A stretch of DNA of 64,000 nt, taken from assembly GCA_018000995.1 (NCBI GenBank), contig JAGNIU010000014.1, positions 25,427 through 89,426 on the forward strand, given 5' to 3'. The DNA comes from Bacteroidia bacterium (lineage in GTDB: Bacteria > Bacteroidota > Bacteroidia > B-17B0 > Aurantibacillaceae). The position numbers and the translations under genes were made by a program. Below, piece after piece: positions 17,550 through 26,561 of this stretch (the first letter of the stretch is position 1; every line of letters starts with the position of its first letter). The notes beneath the pieces were generated by a model, which saw nothing but the letters and a program-made list of their open reading frames with translations, ran no database searches and was not told the origin of the DNA.

Positions 17550-19739
17550 ATGAAAAAACTTTTACTAAGCCTGTTTTTATTATCGAATTTAATTTCACAA
17601 GCACAATCTCCTGTTGATGCTGCAGTCCAAATAACAGCAACAACAAACAGCACCGCCCCTTCAATAACTTTGAATTGGGTTGGGAACGCAACCACAACTC
17701 AGTATAACATTTACCGCAAATTAAAAACAGCAGCAGCCTGGGGCTCTATTATTGCTTCTTTAACGGGAACCGTAAATCAGTATATAGACAATGCAATCGC
17801 GGTTGGAGCAAATTATGAATATAGAATTATCAGAACAGGAACCGGCTATACAGGATACGGATATATTAATTCAGGAATAAATATTCCGGCGGTAGACAAA
17901 AAAGGAAAATTAATTTTATTAGTCGACAGCACATTTGTTACAACCCTTGCAACAGAATTAAAACGTTTAGAAGATGATTTGGAAGGCGATGGCTGGACAG
18001 TTGTTCGTCATAATGTTTTGCGGGCGGCAACAGTTACTCATGTAAAATCTTTTGTGGTTGCAGATTACACGGCAGACCCAACAAATACAAAAGCTATTTT
18101 TATTGTGGGACACGTTCCTGTTCCTTATAGTGGAAATATTAATCCTGATGGCCACCCCGATCATTTAGGCGCTTGGCCAACGGACACTTATTATGCTGAC
18201 GTAAATGGAAACTGGACTGATCTTTCTGTTACATCAACAACCGCATCTCCGGCAAGAACACAAAATGTTCCCGGGGATAAAAAATTCGATCAAAGTGCAA
18301 TCCCCAGTGACTTAGAACTACAAGTTGGAAGAGCGGATTTTGCAAACCTCCCTTCGTTTGCTGCAACAGAACAAACGTTATTAAAAAATTATTTAGATAA
18401 AGATCATGATTACAGAATGAAAATATTTTCTCCACAAAAACGCGCTACTATTGATGATAATTTTGGTTTTATGGCAGGAGAGGCTTTTGCCGCAAGCGGG
18501 TACAAAAATTTTGCCCCACTAGTTGGTTCTGCTAATGTAATAGCGGGAGATTATTTTACTGATTTAGCAGCAGGAAGTTATTTATGGTCGTACGGTTGTG
18601 GCGGAGGAACTTATACCAGCGCTTCGGGCATTGGTTCAACTACAAATTTTTCAACATCAAATTTACAAGGCGTATTCACCATGTTGTTTGGTTCTTATTT
18701 TGGAGACTGGGACAGCAATGATAATTTTTTAAGAGCAGCATTAGCACAAGGAAAAATTTTGGCAAATGTTTGGTCGGGCCGCGTGCATTACCAATTGCAT
18801 CATATGGGTCTTGGTGAAAATATTGGTTACGGCGTTATGCTGACACAAAACAATATTGGCTCTCTGTATTTTGGAAGTCCAACAGGAATTACCGGTAGAT
18901 GGATTCATCATGGTTTAATGGGCGATCCAACTTTGAAGAATGATGTAGTGGCTCCCGTATCAAATGTTATAGCAACTAAAGCAGGAAACAATTGCAATAT
19001 TTCTTGGAGCGCTTCAACTGAAACAGCTGTTGTCGGCTATAATATTTATATGAGGAACGACACGAATAAAGTTTATGTGAAACTAAATCCATTACCAATA
19101 ACCGGCACAACTTATACCGACAATTGTTTGTTGTATCCCGGAATTTATAAATACATGGTACGCGCTATTAAATTAGAAAACACGGCAAGCGGAACATATT
19201 ATAATTTGAGTGATGGTATTGCAGATACAGCGTTGAACAATAATTATCTTAAAGTAAACGCCGCTTTTACCGTTAGTGCAATTAGTAATTCTGTTACACT
19301 TACAAATACATCAGCCGGCGCAACAACGTATGCTTGGGCATTTGGCGATGGCGGCACAAGTACAACAACAAATACAGCTCATACTTACACCACTAATGGA
19401 ACCTATACTATTTCTTTAATCGGATATAATTCTTGTAATAGCGATACTGCAAAAATTGTTGTCACCATTACTTCGGTTGGAATAAACGAATTAGTTTTAA
19501 TGAATGAAGTTAATATTTACCCAAATCCAAGCAGCGGAACTTTTGTGATAAATACAGGACTCTGGAAGACGGTTTATGAAATTGTTATTTTTAATGTGGA
19601 AGGTAAACAAGTTTATAAAATTCAGGAAATACGCGAGTCTTTAGAAATAAACCTATCAGACCAAAAAAAGGGAATGTACTTTGTCCGTATGCGTGACATA
19701 AACGGAGGCATTAAAACAAAGAAAATTGTTTTAGAATAA
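17550..19739 (+). CDS. secreted protein with C25 (gingipain-like) peptidase fold, FN3, PKD and T9SS type A domains
   Basis: From the ATG at 17550 the protein is 729 aa with a clear signal peptide (MKKLLLSLFLLSNLISQAQ). An FN3 domain (LNWVGNATTTQYNIYRKL) is followed by a large region of about residues 110-470 that resembles the caspase-like C25 fold: LILLVDSTFV, an AIFIVGHVPVPY strand, and WSYGCGGGTY. A PKD domain (AFGDGGTSTT) and a type A sorting domain (INIYPNPSSGTFVI) close the protein. The His of GHVPVP and the Cys of YGCGGG are candidate catalytic residues, but I cannot confirm that they form an active dyad. Surface location through T9SS is well supported. Confidence 0.78.
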   Translation: MKKLLLSLFLLSNLISQAQSPVDAAVQITATTNSTAPSITLNWVGNATTTQYNIYRKLKTAAAWGSIIASLTGTVNQYIDNAIAVGANYEYRIIRTGTGYTGYGYINSGINIPAVDKKGKLILLVDSTFVTTLATELKRLEDDLEGDGWTVVRHNVLRAATVTHVKSFVVADYTADPTNTKAIFIVGHVPVPYSGNINPDGHPDHLGAWPTDTYYADVNGNWTDLSVTSTTASPARTQNVPGDKKFDQSAIPSDLELQVGRADFANLPSFAATEQTLLKNYLDKDHDYRMKIFSPQKRATIDDNFGFMAGEAFAASGYKNFAPLVGSANVIAGDYFTDLAAGSYLWSYGCGGGTYTSASGIGSTTNFSTSNLQGVFTMLFGSYFGDWDSNDNFLRAALAQGKILANVWSGRVHYQLHHMGLGENIGYGVMLTQNNIGSLYFGSPTGITGRWIHHGLMGDPTLKNDVVAPVSNVIATKAGNNCNISWSASTETAVVGYNIYMRNDTNKVYVKLNPLPITGTTYTDNCLLYPGIYKYMVRAIKLENTASGTYYNLSDGIADTALNNNYLKVNAAFTVSAISNSVTLTNTSAGATTYAWAFGDGGTSTTTNTAHTYTTNGTYTISLIGYNSCNSDTAKIVVTITSVGINELVLMNEVNIYPNPSSGTFVINTGLWKTVYEIVIFNVEGKQVYKIQEIRESLEINLSDQKKGMYFVRMRDINGGIKTKKIVLE

Positions 19740-19784
19740 TCACCCAAAAGGGGTTAATCTCAATTCCAAAAAATAAACTAATTT

Positions 19785-19814
19785 AGGGCTATGCGCATCG
19801 TAGCCCTTTTTTTA
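19785..19814 (+). terminator. intrinsic terminator overlapping the start of the M1 peptidase gene
   Basis: Perfect 7-bp stem AGGGCTA/TAGCCCT (19785-19791 with 19801-19807), 9-nt loop and a run of T. The ATG at 19791 begins inside the 5' arm and loop. It terminates the upstream gene. A transcript starting at the ATG would lack most of the 5' arm. Confidence 0.75.
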
Positions 19815-21413
19815 TTGTTTCCTTTCTTTGTTTTATCACAAAGCAAATACACGCATGCGGATTCTTTAAAGGGGAAAATTACAAAGGAACGTGAATGGTG
19901 GAATGTATTGCATTATGAGTTACATGCCTCGTTCAACGCAAAAGACAGTTCTGTTTCAGGCGTCAACAAAACCACTTACAAAGTTTTATCTCCTTTACAA
20001 ATTATGCATATTGATTTGCGCGAGCCAATGATTTTGGATAGCGCTATTCAAAACAATAAAAAATGTGGTTGGAAAAAAGATGGCGATGCTTATTTCATAA
20101 ATCTATCTACAGAACAAAAAGCAAACGAGCAAAATCAGATCACATTTTATTTTCACGGCAAACCGAAAGCCGCAAAATTGCCACCATGGGACGGTGGACT
20201 AATTTGGAAAAAGGACAAAAATAAGAACCCGTGGATTTCAATTGCGTGTCAAGGCATGGCAGGCAGTGTTTGGTTTCCGAATAAAGATCACATGTATGAT
20301 GAACCCGATAGCGTTTCTTTTTTTATTACAGCACCAAATGATTTAGTCGCAGTTGCAGGAGGAAAACTTCGCTCTACAATCGAAAACAACAACGGAACCA
20401 AAACGTGGAATTGGGCAATTGTAAATCCAATTAATAATTATTCTATTATTCCTTATATAGGAAAATACTTAAATTTTAAAGACACTTTAAATGGAGAAGG
20501 CGGCGTGTTGGATATTAATTATTGGGTGTTGGATTATAATTTAGAAAAAGCAAAAGAACATTTTAAGGAAACAAAAACCATGTTGCGGTGTTTTGAAAAT
20601 TGGTTTGGTAAATATCCTTTTTATGAAGACGGATTTAAATTAGTGGAAGCGCCGCATTTAGGAATGGAACATCAGAGCGCAGTGGCTTATGGAAATAACT
20701 ATGTGAAGGGCTACATGGGAAGAGATTTATCAGGAACAGGTTGGGGATTAAAATGGGATTTTATTATTGTTCACGAATCAGGACATGAATGGTTTGGAAA
20801 CAATATTTCCGTAAAGGACGTTGCTGATAATTGGGTACACGAAGGATTTACTTCTTATTCGGAAGCGTTGTACACTGAATATTTATTTGGAAAAGAAGCG
20901 GGAGCCGATTACGTTATTGGAACAAGAAAAGGAATTGATAATGACAAACCAATTATTGGCGACTATGAAGTGAACCGCGATGGCTCAGGAGATATGTATA
21001 ATAAAGCAGCGAACATGTTGCACACTATTCGTCAATTGGTAAACAACGATAGTCTTTGGAAATCTTTTTTGCGTGACATCAACAAAACATTTTGGCATAC
21101 AACTACAACAAGCAAAGAAGTAGAAACTTATATGATAAATTATTTGAAGTTGGATTTGACAAAAGTGTTTGATCAGTATTTACGTACCACACAAATTCCA
21201 ACTTTTGAATACTATTGGAAAGACGAAGTGCTTTCGATGCGCTGGACCAATTGTGTTCCTGGTTTTAATATGCCGGTAAGAATTAATATAGGGAACAACA
21301 GTCTGCTGTTCCGCCCAAGTGAAAAATGGAATTCTATTGGTTTGCCAAAACAAATGGAAGTGTCGGTTAACAGAAACTTTTATGTTAACATTAAAAAATC
21401 AACCGAGAAATAA
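19791..21413 (+). CDS. M1-family aminopeptidase, exported
   Basis: The 540-aa protein starts with a signal peptide (MRIVALFLLFPFFVLSQ). The gluzincin motif HESGH is at residues 328-332, with the third zinc ligand Glu351 in NWVHEGFTSYSE. The exopeptidase motif is GMEHQSA (291-297), a variant of the GAMEN signature. The protein ends soon after the catalytic domain, so the C-terminal helical domain of larger M1 enzymes (600-870 aa) is absent, as in several Bacteroidota periplasmic members. It probably trims N-terminal residues from peptides in the periplasm or at the surface. The start codon lies inside an intrinsic terminator hairpin of the preceding gene. Confidence 0.9.
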   Translation: MRIVALFLLFPFFVLSQSKYTHADSLKGKITKEREWWNVLHYELHASFNAKDSSVSGVNKTTYKVLSPLQIMHIDLREPMILDSAIQNNKKCGWKKDGDAYFINLSTEQKANEQNQITFYFHGKPKAAKLPPWDGGLIWKKDKNKNPWISIACQGMAGSVWFPNKDHMYDEPDSVSFFITAPNDLVAVAGGKLRSTIENNNGTKTWNWAIVNPINNYSIIPYIGKYLNFKDTLNGEGGVLDINYWVLDYNLEKAKEHFKETKTMLRCFENWFGKYPFYEDGFKLVEAPHLGMEHQSAVAYGNNYVKGYMGRDLSGTGWGLKWDFIIVHESGHEWFGNNISVKDVADNWVHEGFTSYSEALYTEYLFGKEAGADYVIGTRKGIDNDKPIIGDYEVNRDGSGDMYNKAANMLHTIRQLVNNDSLWKSFLRDINKTFWHTTTTSKEVETYMINYLKLDLTKVFDQYLRTTQIPTFEYYWKDEVLSMRWTNCVPGFNMPVRINIGNNSLLFRPSEKWNSIGLPKQMEVSVNRNFYVNIKKSTEK

Positions 21414-21414
21414 T

Positions 21415-21444
21415 TTTGTGCTTCGGGCATTCTCCTTACATTTG
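21415..21444 (+). promoter_or_regulatory. promoter of the MFS transporter gene
   Basis: TTTG at 21415-21418 and a perfect TACATTTG at 21437-21444 are 18 nt apart, 11 nt before the ATG at 21456. Confidence 0.65.
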
Positions 21445-21455
21445 CGCGCACATTT

Positions 21456-22666
21456 ATGACCAAAGACGCAAATAAAAAAGCATTACTGTTTATTTTCATT
21501 ACACTCTTAGTGGATTGTACAGGTATTGGAATTATTATCCCCGTTGTTCCAACACTAATACAACAACTAACCGGAGGAAGTGTTAGCGATGCTGCAACTT
21601 ACGGAGGATGGTTAACCTTTGCGTATGCCATCATGCAATTTGTTTTTTCTCCAATACTAGGCGGCTTAAGCGATCGTTATGGAAGAAGGCCTGTTCTTTT
21701 AATTTCGTTATTGGGTTTGGGAATTGATTATCTCTTTTTATTTTTCGCTCCTGATCTGTGGTGGTTATTTGTAGGACGATTAATTGCCGGCGTTTGCGGC
21801 GCGAGTTTTACAACAGCATCAGCTTACATTGCCGACATCAGCACAAACGAAAACCGTGCACAAAACTTTGGAATGGTTGGCGCTGCATTTGGATTAGGAT
21901 TTATTGTCGGTCCATTATTAGGAAGTGTGTTTAGTCATTGGGGAGTCCGCGTTCCGTTTTTAGCAGCAGCGGCATTATCATTATTAAATTGGATTTATGG
22001 TTATTTTGTTTTACCTGAATCTTTATCAAAAGAAAATCGCCGTGCCTTTGATTGGAAACGCGCAAATCCTTTAGGCTCTTTACTACATCTAAGACGTTAT
22101 CCTGCCATATTAGGATTGGTGTTGTCGATTGTATTAATTTATATTGCCGGTCACGCCGCACAAAGCACATGGACATATTACACCATGGAAAAATTTAAGT
22201 GGAACGAACAATGGATTGGCTACTCCATTTCTTTTGTTGGCGTTTCAGTTGCATTAGTGCAAGGAGGATTAATTCGTTACACGCAAAGAATATGGGGATC
22301 AAAAAATCTGTATTTATTGGATTGTGTTTGTACGTTGTTGGATTTACATTGTTTGCTTTTGCATCAAAAGGATGGATGATGTTTGCCTTTATGGTTCCTT
22401 ATGCTTTAGCAGGAATTGCAGGGCCGTCATTACAAAGTTTAATTTCAGGAAACATTCCTGCAAACGAGCAAGGCGAATTACAAGGGGCTCTCACCAGTTT
22501 AATAAGCGTTACATCTATCATTGGTCCTTTATTAATGACAGGATTGTTTTCTTATTTCACCGCCGCAACATCGTCCGTTTATTTCCCCGGCGCGCCGTTT
22601 ATGATGGGGGCTATATTAACCCTAATAAGCGTAATAATTGCTGCATTTTCATTACGAAAAACGTAA
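21456..22666 (+). pseudogene. MFS transporter of the TCR/Tet type, split by a -1 frameshift
   Basis: The first frame (21456 on) encodes a 12-helix MFS protein start: [20 protein letters not shown], then the motif [14 protein letters not shown], as in class A-type tetracycline/drug efflux pumps. After about 282 residues it runs into 25 unrelated residues and a stop at 22379. The correct continuation ([20 protein letters not shown] to SLRKT) is in the -1 frame and ends at 22666. The switch occurs at an A6 run at 22301-22306 (TCA AAA AAT). Joined, the product is about 402 aa, the normal length for the family. It may be a sequencing/assembly indel, a true mutation, or a programmed shift. Substrate not determinable. 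Confidence 0.85.
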
Positions 22667-22700
22667 TCTAAATCCCTGACTTTCATCATAAAAGCAGAAC

Positions 22701-22748
22701 ATACCTCTTTTTAGGTATTGTTTAGACTTAGTATAAATAACACTTTTG
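22701..22748 (+). promoter_or_regulatory. promoter and inverted-repeat operator of the FecA-like receptor gene
   Basis: ATACCT (22701-22706), 6 nt, AGGTAT (22713-22718) forms a perfect inverted repeat overlapping the -33 TTG (22718-22720). A CACTTTTG -7 box is at 22741-22748, 20 nt on. Position suggests repression by a metal regulator, perhaps the DtxR-family protein encoded at 25806-26492. The motif also shares TTTTTAGGT with the region in front of the second receptor gene. Confidence 0.5.
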
Positions 22749-22769
22749 TAGCGTACTAATTTATATGTT

Positions 22770-24977
22770 ATGAAAACCCGCTATATTCTATTAAGTTTTA
22801 TTTTTTCCGCTTCATTTTTTTCGAATGCACAACAAATAGATTCTGCAAAAACAGTTAGTTTACCAGAAATAGAAATAAATGAGAAGCCATTAAAGAATGA
22901 AATCGAACGCATGCCGGAAACACAAGGCACTTGCATTTTTGCGGGAAAGAAAAACGAAGTTATTAAGTTAGGAAATATTGATGCAGACCTTTCTGTAAAT
23001 AACTCACGTCAGGTTTTTGGAAAAGTTCCCGGCGTTACTGTTTGGGAAAATGATGGTTCGGGAATTCAGGTTGGCGTTTCAACACGCGGCTTAAGTCCAA
23101 ATCGTTCCTGGGAATTTAATGTTCGTCAAAATAGCGGCGATATTAGCGGCGAAACTTTTGGTTATCCGGAAGCATATTATAGCCCGCCATTAGAAGGCGT
23201 AGAAAAAATTGAAGTTATTCGCGGCGCTTCATCTTTGCAATTTGGTCCGCAATTCGGTGGCTTGCTAAATTATGTAATGAAAAAAGGCAGTCCTTATAAA
23301 CCAATTGTTTATGAAACACAACAAACATTTGGTTCTTATGGTTTGTTCAATTCATATAATGCTTTGGGCGGCACCTATAAAAAATTCTCCTATTATGCTT
23401 TTTTTCACCACCGCGGTTCTGAAGGATGGAGGGAAAACAACCGTTATGAAATAAATGTCGGTTACATAGCCTTAAATTATTCTGTAACACCAAAATTAAA
23501 TATTGGAATACAATATACCCGTAGCACGTACATTAGTCAACAGCCGGGAGGATTAACAGATTCATTATTCAATGCCGATTCCCGTCAATCTGTTCGTAGC
23601 CGTAATTGGATTGCTGCGCCGTGGAATGTTGCAAATGTTTACGCAGATTATAACATGAGCGAAAACACAAAACTCAGCATTAAAGTATTCGGCATTATGG
23701 CAGAAAGAAATAGTGTTGGTTTTATGAAAGGATTAAACGTTGCTGATACTTTTAATACTGCTATTAAATCATATAACCCACGCCAACTCGACAGAGATAA
23801 TTATAATAATTACGGGAGCGAATTACGTTTTTTACAAATGTATAATTTGTTTAAACAAAAAAGCGCACTTGCTATTGGCGCACGTATGTATCGTGGTGAT
23901 ATGTTACGACGTCAGGTTGGCACAGGCACCGGCGGAAACGATTATGATTTAACAGTTACCGCTTTATCGAACGGAAAAGAATACACAAAGGAATATAATT
24001 ACATCACCGATAATTATGCTTTTTATATTGAGAACATGTTCAAACTTTGTAAGCGCCTTACTATAACACCGGGCGCTCGTTACGAAATTATTTCTTCTTC
24101 AGCATCCGGATATTTAAACACAACACCAACAGGAACTTTTTCTCCTGTAAAAAGACAACGTAATGTTTTGTTGTTAGGAGTTGGCGCAGAATTTTTAATG
24201 ACAAGCACAACCAATTTTTATGCAAACTTTAGCCAATCATATCGCCCTGTTACGTATTCTGAATTAACACCTTCAGCAACCACAGAAGTAATTGATCCCG
24301 ATTTGAAGGATGCCGGCGGATATAATATTGATGGTGGCTACAGAGGAAGAATTAAAGATTGGTTAAGTTTTGATGTTGGCGGATTTTATTTAGTGTATGA
24401 TAACCGCATAGGAACCATCACACAAAACGGAGTAAATTTTAAAACAAACATTGGCACATCAGTTAGTCAGGGAGCAGAATTATTTGTTGAGATAGATCCA
24501 ATTAGAATTTTCACTTCAAAATCAAAAGTGGGCTACCTAACACTTTATGCATCGTATGCGTATGTTGATGCAAAATATACACGCTGGGATAATCCTGCAA
24601 TTGCAAACGATGTCACAAAATCTATTCACAATAAACGTGTAGAATATGCGCCTCAAAACATTGGTAGATACGGCGCAACATATATTTATAAAAAAGTTTC
24701 TGCAACATTTCAGTTAAGTCAGGTTAGCGAAGTATTTGCTGACGCACAAAACACTGAAAAAACAAATGCAGTAGCCACAGTTGGAAAAGTTCCTGGATAT
24801 ACTGTAATGGACGCTTCTGTAACTTGGTTATTTGCACAAAAGTTTAATTTTAAAGCAGGAATCAATAACCTAGGCGATGTTTCTTATTTCACCAGAAGAG
24901 CAGGAGGTTACCCCGGACCAGGCTTAATGCCCGCAAATGGCAGAACCATTTTCGTAAGCATTGGGGCTAAAATATAA
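22770..24977 (+). CDS. TonB-dependent receptor, FecA-like
   Basis: The 735-aa outer membrane receptor has a signal peptide (MKTRYILLSFIFSASFFSNA). It has a TonB-box-like region (VSLPEIEIN), a plug domain containing PGVTVWENDGSGIQVGVSTRG and VEKIEVIRGASSLQFGPQFGG, and a beta-barrel ending in an aromatic-rich strand (IFVSIGAKI). The plug resembles ferric dicitrate/siderophore receptors. It probably imports an iron chelate energised by TonB-ExbBD, but the ligand is not defined by sequence. An operator-like inverted repeat lies in its promoter. The DUF2490 gene follows 67 nt downstream, and the metal regulator gene is about 0.8 kb beyond. Confidence 0.9.
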   Translation: MKTRYILLSFIFSASFFSNAQQIDSAKTVSLPEIEINEKPLKNEIERMPETQGTCIFAGKKNEVIKLGNIDADLSVNNSRQVFGKVPGVTVWENDGSGIQVGVSTRGLSPNRSWEFNVRQNSGDISGETFGYPEAYYSPPLEGVEKIEVIRGASSLQFGPQFGGLLNYVMKKGSPYKPIVYETQQTFGSYGLFNSYNALGGTYKKFSYYAFFHHRGSEGWRENNRYEINVGYIALNYSVTPKLNIGIQYTRSTYISQQPGGLTDSLFNADSRQSVRSRNWIAAPWNVANVYADYNMSENTKLSIKVFGIMAERNSVGFMKGLNVADTFNTAIKSYNPRQLDRDNYNNYGSELRFLQMYNLFKQKSALAIGARMYRGDMLRRQVGTGTGGNDYDLTVTALSNGKEYTKEYNYITDNYAFYIENMFKLCKRLTITPGARYEIISSSASGYLNTTPTGTFSPVKRQRNVLLLGVGAEFLMTSTTNFYANFSQSYRPVTYSELTPSATTEVIDPDLKDAGGYNIDGGYRGRIKDWLSFDVGGFYLVYDNRIGTITQNGVNFKTNIGTSVSQGAELFVEIDPIRIFTSKSKVGYLTLYASYAYVDAKYTRWDNPAIANDVTKSIHNKRVEYAPQNIGRYGATYIYKKVSATFQLSQVSEVFADAQNTEKTNAVATVGKVPGYTVMDASVTWLFAQKFNFKAGINNLGDVSYFTRRAGGYPGPGLMPANGRTIFVSIGAKI

Positions 24978-25025
24978 AAAATGTTATTTAGTATCTTGTA
25001 GTTAGGGTGATTGAAGGCGGTTTTT

Positions 25026-25033
25026 TACTTTTG
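25026..25033 (+). promoter_or_regulatory. -7 box upstream of the DUF2490 gene
   Basis: TACTTTTG matches TAnnTTTG, 11 nt before the ATG at 25045. No TTG at the usual spacing. Confidence 0.45.
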
Positions 25034-25044
25034 TCATTCTGCAA

Positions 25045-25809
25045 ATGATGAAAAAACTTCTGATATTATTTATTGTTTTCCCTGTTGTTGTTTTCTCACA
25101 AACGCCAAGAAAGCATTATTACAATAATACAGGTTGGTTAATGTATTTCGGTAATCATAAGATTACTAACAGAATTGGTTTGCATCTGGAAGCACAATTA
25201 CGCCGTAGTGAATTTGTTGCTGCGCCGAAACAATTATTATTAAGGGGCGGCATAAATATTTACACAGGTGATAAATCTTTTTTTACTGCAGGTTATGCTT
25301 ATGTGGAAACCTATCCTTACGGAGATTTGCCTTCACCCATTACTTTTCCCGAACATCGCATTTGGGAACAATTCCAGGTAAAAACGAATCTTTCAAGATT
25401 TGAAATGATCAGTCGTTTTCGTTTAGAGCAGCGTTATGTTTATTCGCCCGTGTATGATAAAGTAGAAAACAAGTATGAAGTGGGTAAAGATGTTTACACA
25501 AATCGCTTCCGTTTGTTAACGCGGTTTTCTTTACCGATTAACGGAAAAGAAATAAAAGACAAGGTGTTTTATATTTCTGCGTATGACGAATTGTTTATCA
25601 ATTTCGGAAAAAATGTTGGCGCGAATGTGTTCGATCAAAACCGCGCTTATGTTGCATTAGGATATAAAGTGCCCGTTTTGGGAAGAATAGAGGCAGGTTA
25701 TTTGTATCAGAGTATTGTAAAAAGTGATGGCATCCGAATTGAAAACAATCACGCTTTGCAATTAAGCATCACTTCAAATATAGAGTTCCGAAAAAAGAAA
25801 GGCGATTAA
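25045..25809 (+). CDS. DUF2490 domain-containing outer-membrane-type protein
   Basis: The 254-aa protein has a signal peptide (MKKLLILFIVFPVVVFSQ; the second Met at 25048 is an equally good start). Alternating polar/hydrophobic segments follow, ending in QLSITSNIEF. The pattern NTGWLMYFGNHKI, RSEFVAAPKQLLLRGG and FRLEQRYVY is that of the DUF2490 family, predicted to be outer-membrane beta-barrels of unknown role. It lies between the FecA-like receptor and the metal regulator gene and overlaps the latter's 3' end by 4 nt on the opposite strand. A role in metal or siderophore uptake is plausible only by location. Confidence 0.8.
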   Translation: MMKKLLILFIVFPVVVFSQTPRKHYYNNTGWLMYFGNHKITNRIGLHLEAQLRRSEFVAAPKQLLLRGGINIYTGDKSFFTAGYAYVETYPYGDLPSPITFPEHRIWEQFQVKTNLSRFEMISRFRLEQRYVYSPVYDKVENKYEVGKDVYTNRFRLLTRFSLPINGKEIKDKVFYISAYDELFINFGKNVGANVFDQNRAYVALGYKVPVLGRIEAGYLYQSIVKSDGIRIENNHALQLSITSNIEFRKKKGD

Positions 25810-26492
25810 TTCTTACAAGCACAGCCCGGCTTCACACAAGTCACTTGAATTTTCTCTGCGACTTTCGGAGAAAGAATAACACTCTCATTATTTCTGTATT
25901 TTATTTTCATCGAGCCATCGAAACCAAAAACTTTTTCTACAATTAATTTTTCATTCAACCCAATTTTCAAATCGGTTAAGTAGTTTAAAAACTCGTGACT
26001 GTCTTCATTCACGCCAAGCACAATACACTTACAACCTTCAATACTATTTAATAAAGGTCTTCTTTCACTCACTGGTAATTTTCCACTTTTATCAGGAATA
26101 GGATCACCATGCGGATCAAATTTTGGCGCTCCGCTTAATTCGTAAATGCGATCAATTAATTTTTCTGAATTTACATTTTGTAACTGCTCTGCTAATTCAT
26201 GCACTTCGCTCCAACTAAATTTACAAACCTTATGTAAAAAAGTTTCCCAAATGCGATGCTTACGAACAACGTTTAACGCTTCTTTTTCACCAACTTTTGT
26301 CAGCTGAATTCCCTCTTTCTTTTTGTAAGTGATCCATTTTTCTGATTGGAGAACTCCAATGCGTTCCGATACGGTTGGCGGCTTCAAATCCAAATAATAA
26401 GCTAATTCGCTTAGGGTTACCTTACTGTTTCCTTCGGTGTGACTAACCTGGTAAATAGCTCTCAAATACTTCTCATCCGATGTCTTTATCAT
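25806..26492 (-). CDS. metal-dependent transcriptional regulator, DtxR/MntR family, with FeoA-like C-terminal domain
   Basis: The 228-aa protein has an N-terminal winged helix (TSDEKYLRAIYQVSHTEGN, then KPPTVSERIGVLQSEKWI). The central dimerisation/metal-binding region contains HRIWETFLHKVCKFSWSEVH, whose His, Glu and Cys residues are likely metal ligands. A C-terminal SH3/FeoA-like domain follows (MKIKYRNNESVILSPKVAEKI). It ends in a Cys-rich tail CVKPGCACKN that may bind metal. Family members repress metal-uptake genes when Fe2+ or Mn2+ is bound; the metal here is not decided. It is divergent from a TonB receptor gene and shares a palindromic operator with it, so autoregulation and co-regulation are likely. 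Confidence 0.9.
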   Translation of the reverse strand: MIKTSDEKYLRAIYQVSHTEGNSKVTLSELAYYLDLKPPTVSERIGVLQSEKWITYKKKEGIQLTKVGEKEALNVVRKHRIWETFLHKVCKFSWSEVHELAEQLQNVNSEKLIDRIYELSGAPKFDPHGDPIPDKSGKLPVSERRPLLNSIEGCKCIVLGVNEDSHEFLNYLTDLKIGLNEKLIVEKVFGFDGSMKIKYRNNESVILSPKVAEKIQVTCVKPGCACKN

Positions 26493-26496
26493 AGTG

Positions 26497-26504
26497 TAAA
26501 TATA
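26497..26504 (-). promoter_or_regulatory. -7 box of the DtxR-family regulator gene
   Basis: TATATTTA on the minus strand ends 4 nt before the ATG at 26492, suggesting a leaderless or very short-leader transcript. Confidence 0.45.
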
Positions 26505-26506
26505 CT

Positions 26507-26530
26507 AATAATTAGGCTTACCTAATAATT
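26507..26530. promoter_or_regulatory. DtxR-type palindromic operator between regulator and TonB receptor genes
   Basis: The core TTAGG-CTTA-CCTAA (26512-26525) extends to 10-nt arms AATnATTAGG and CCTAATnATT. This resembles DtxR/IdeR operators (TTAGG...CCTAA). It lies just upstream of the minus-strand -7 box and upstream of the plus-strand -7 box at 26547, so one bound dimer pair could control both genes. Confidence 0.7.
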
Positions 26531-26546
26531 GTTTTTAGGTTAGATG

Positions 26547-26554
26547 TATCTTTG
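26547..26554 (+). promoter_or_regulatory. -7 box of the TonB receptor gene
   Basis: TATCTTTG is a perfect TAnnTTTG box, 7 nt before the ATG at 26562. The upstream in-frame ATG at 26544 lies before the predicted transcription start. Confidence 0.55.
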
Positions 26555-26561
26555 TTTCGAG

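Noticed and set aside
26544..26561. Upstream ATG at 26544 as start of the second TonB receptor
   Set aside because: It precedes a perfect -7 box (26547-26554), and the signal peptide begins properly at 26562.
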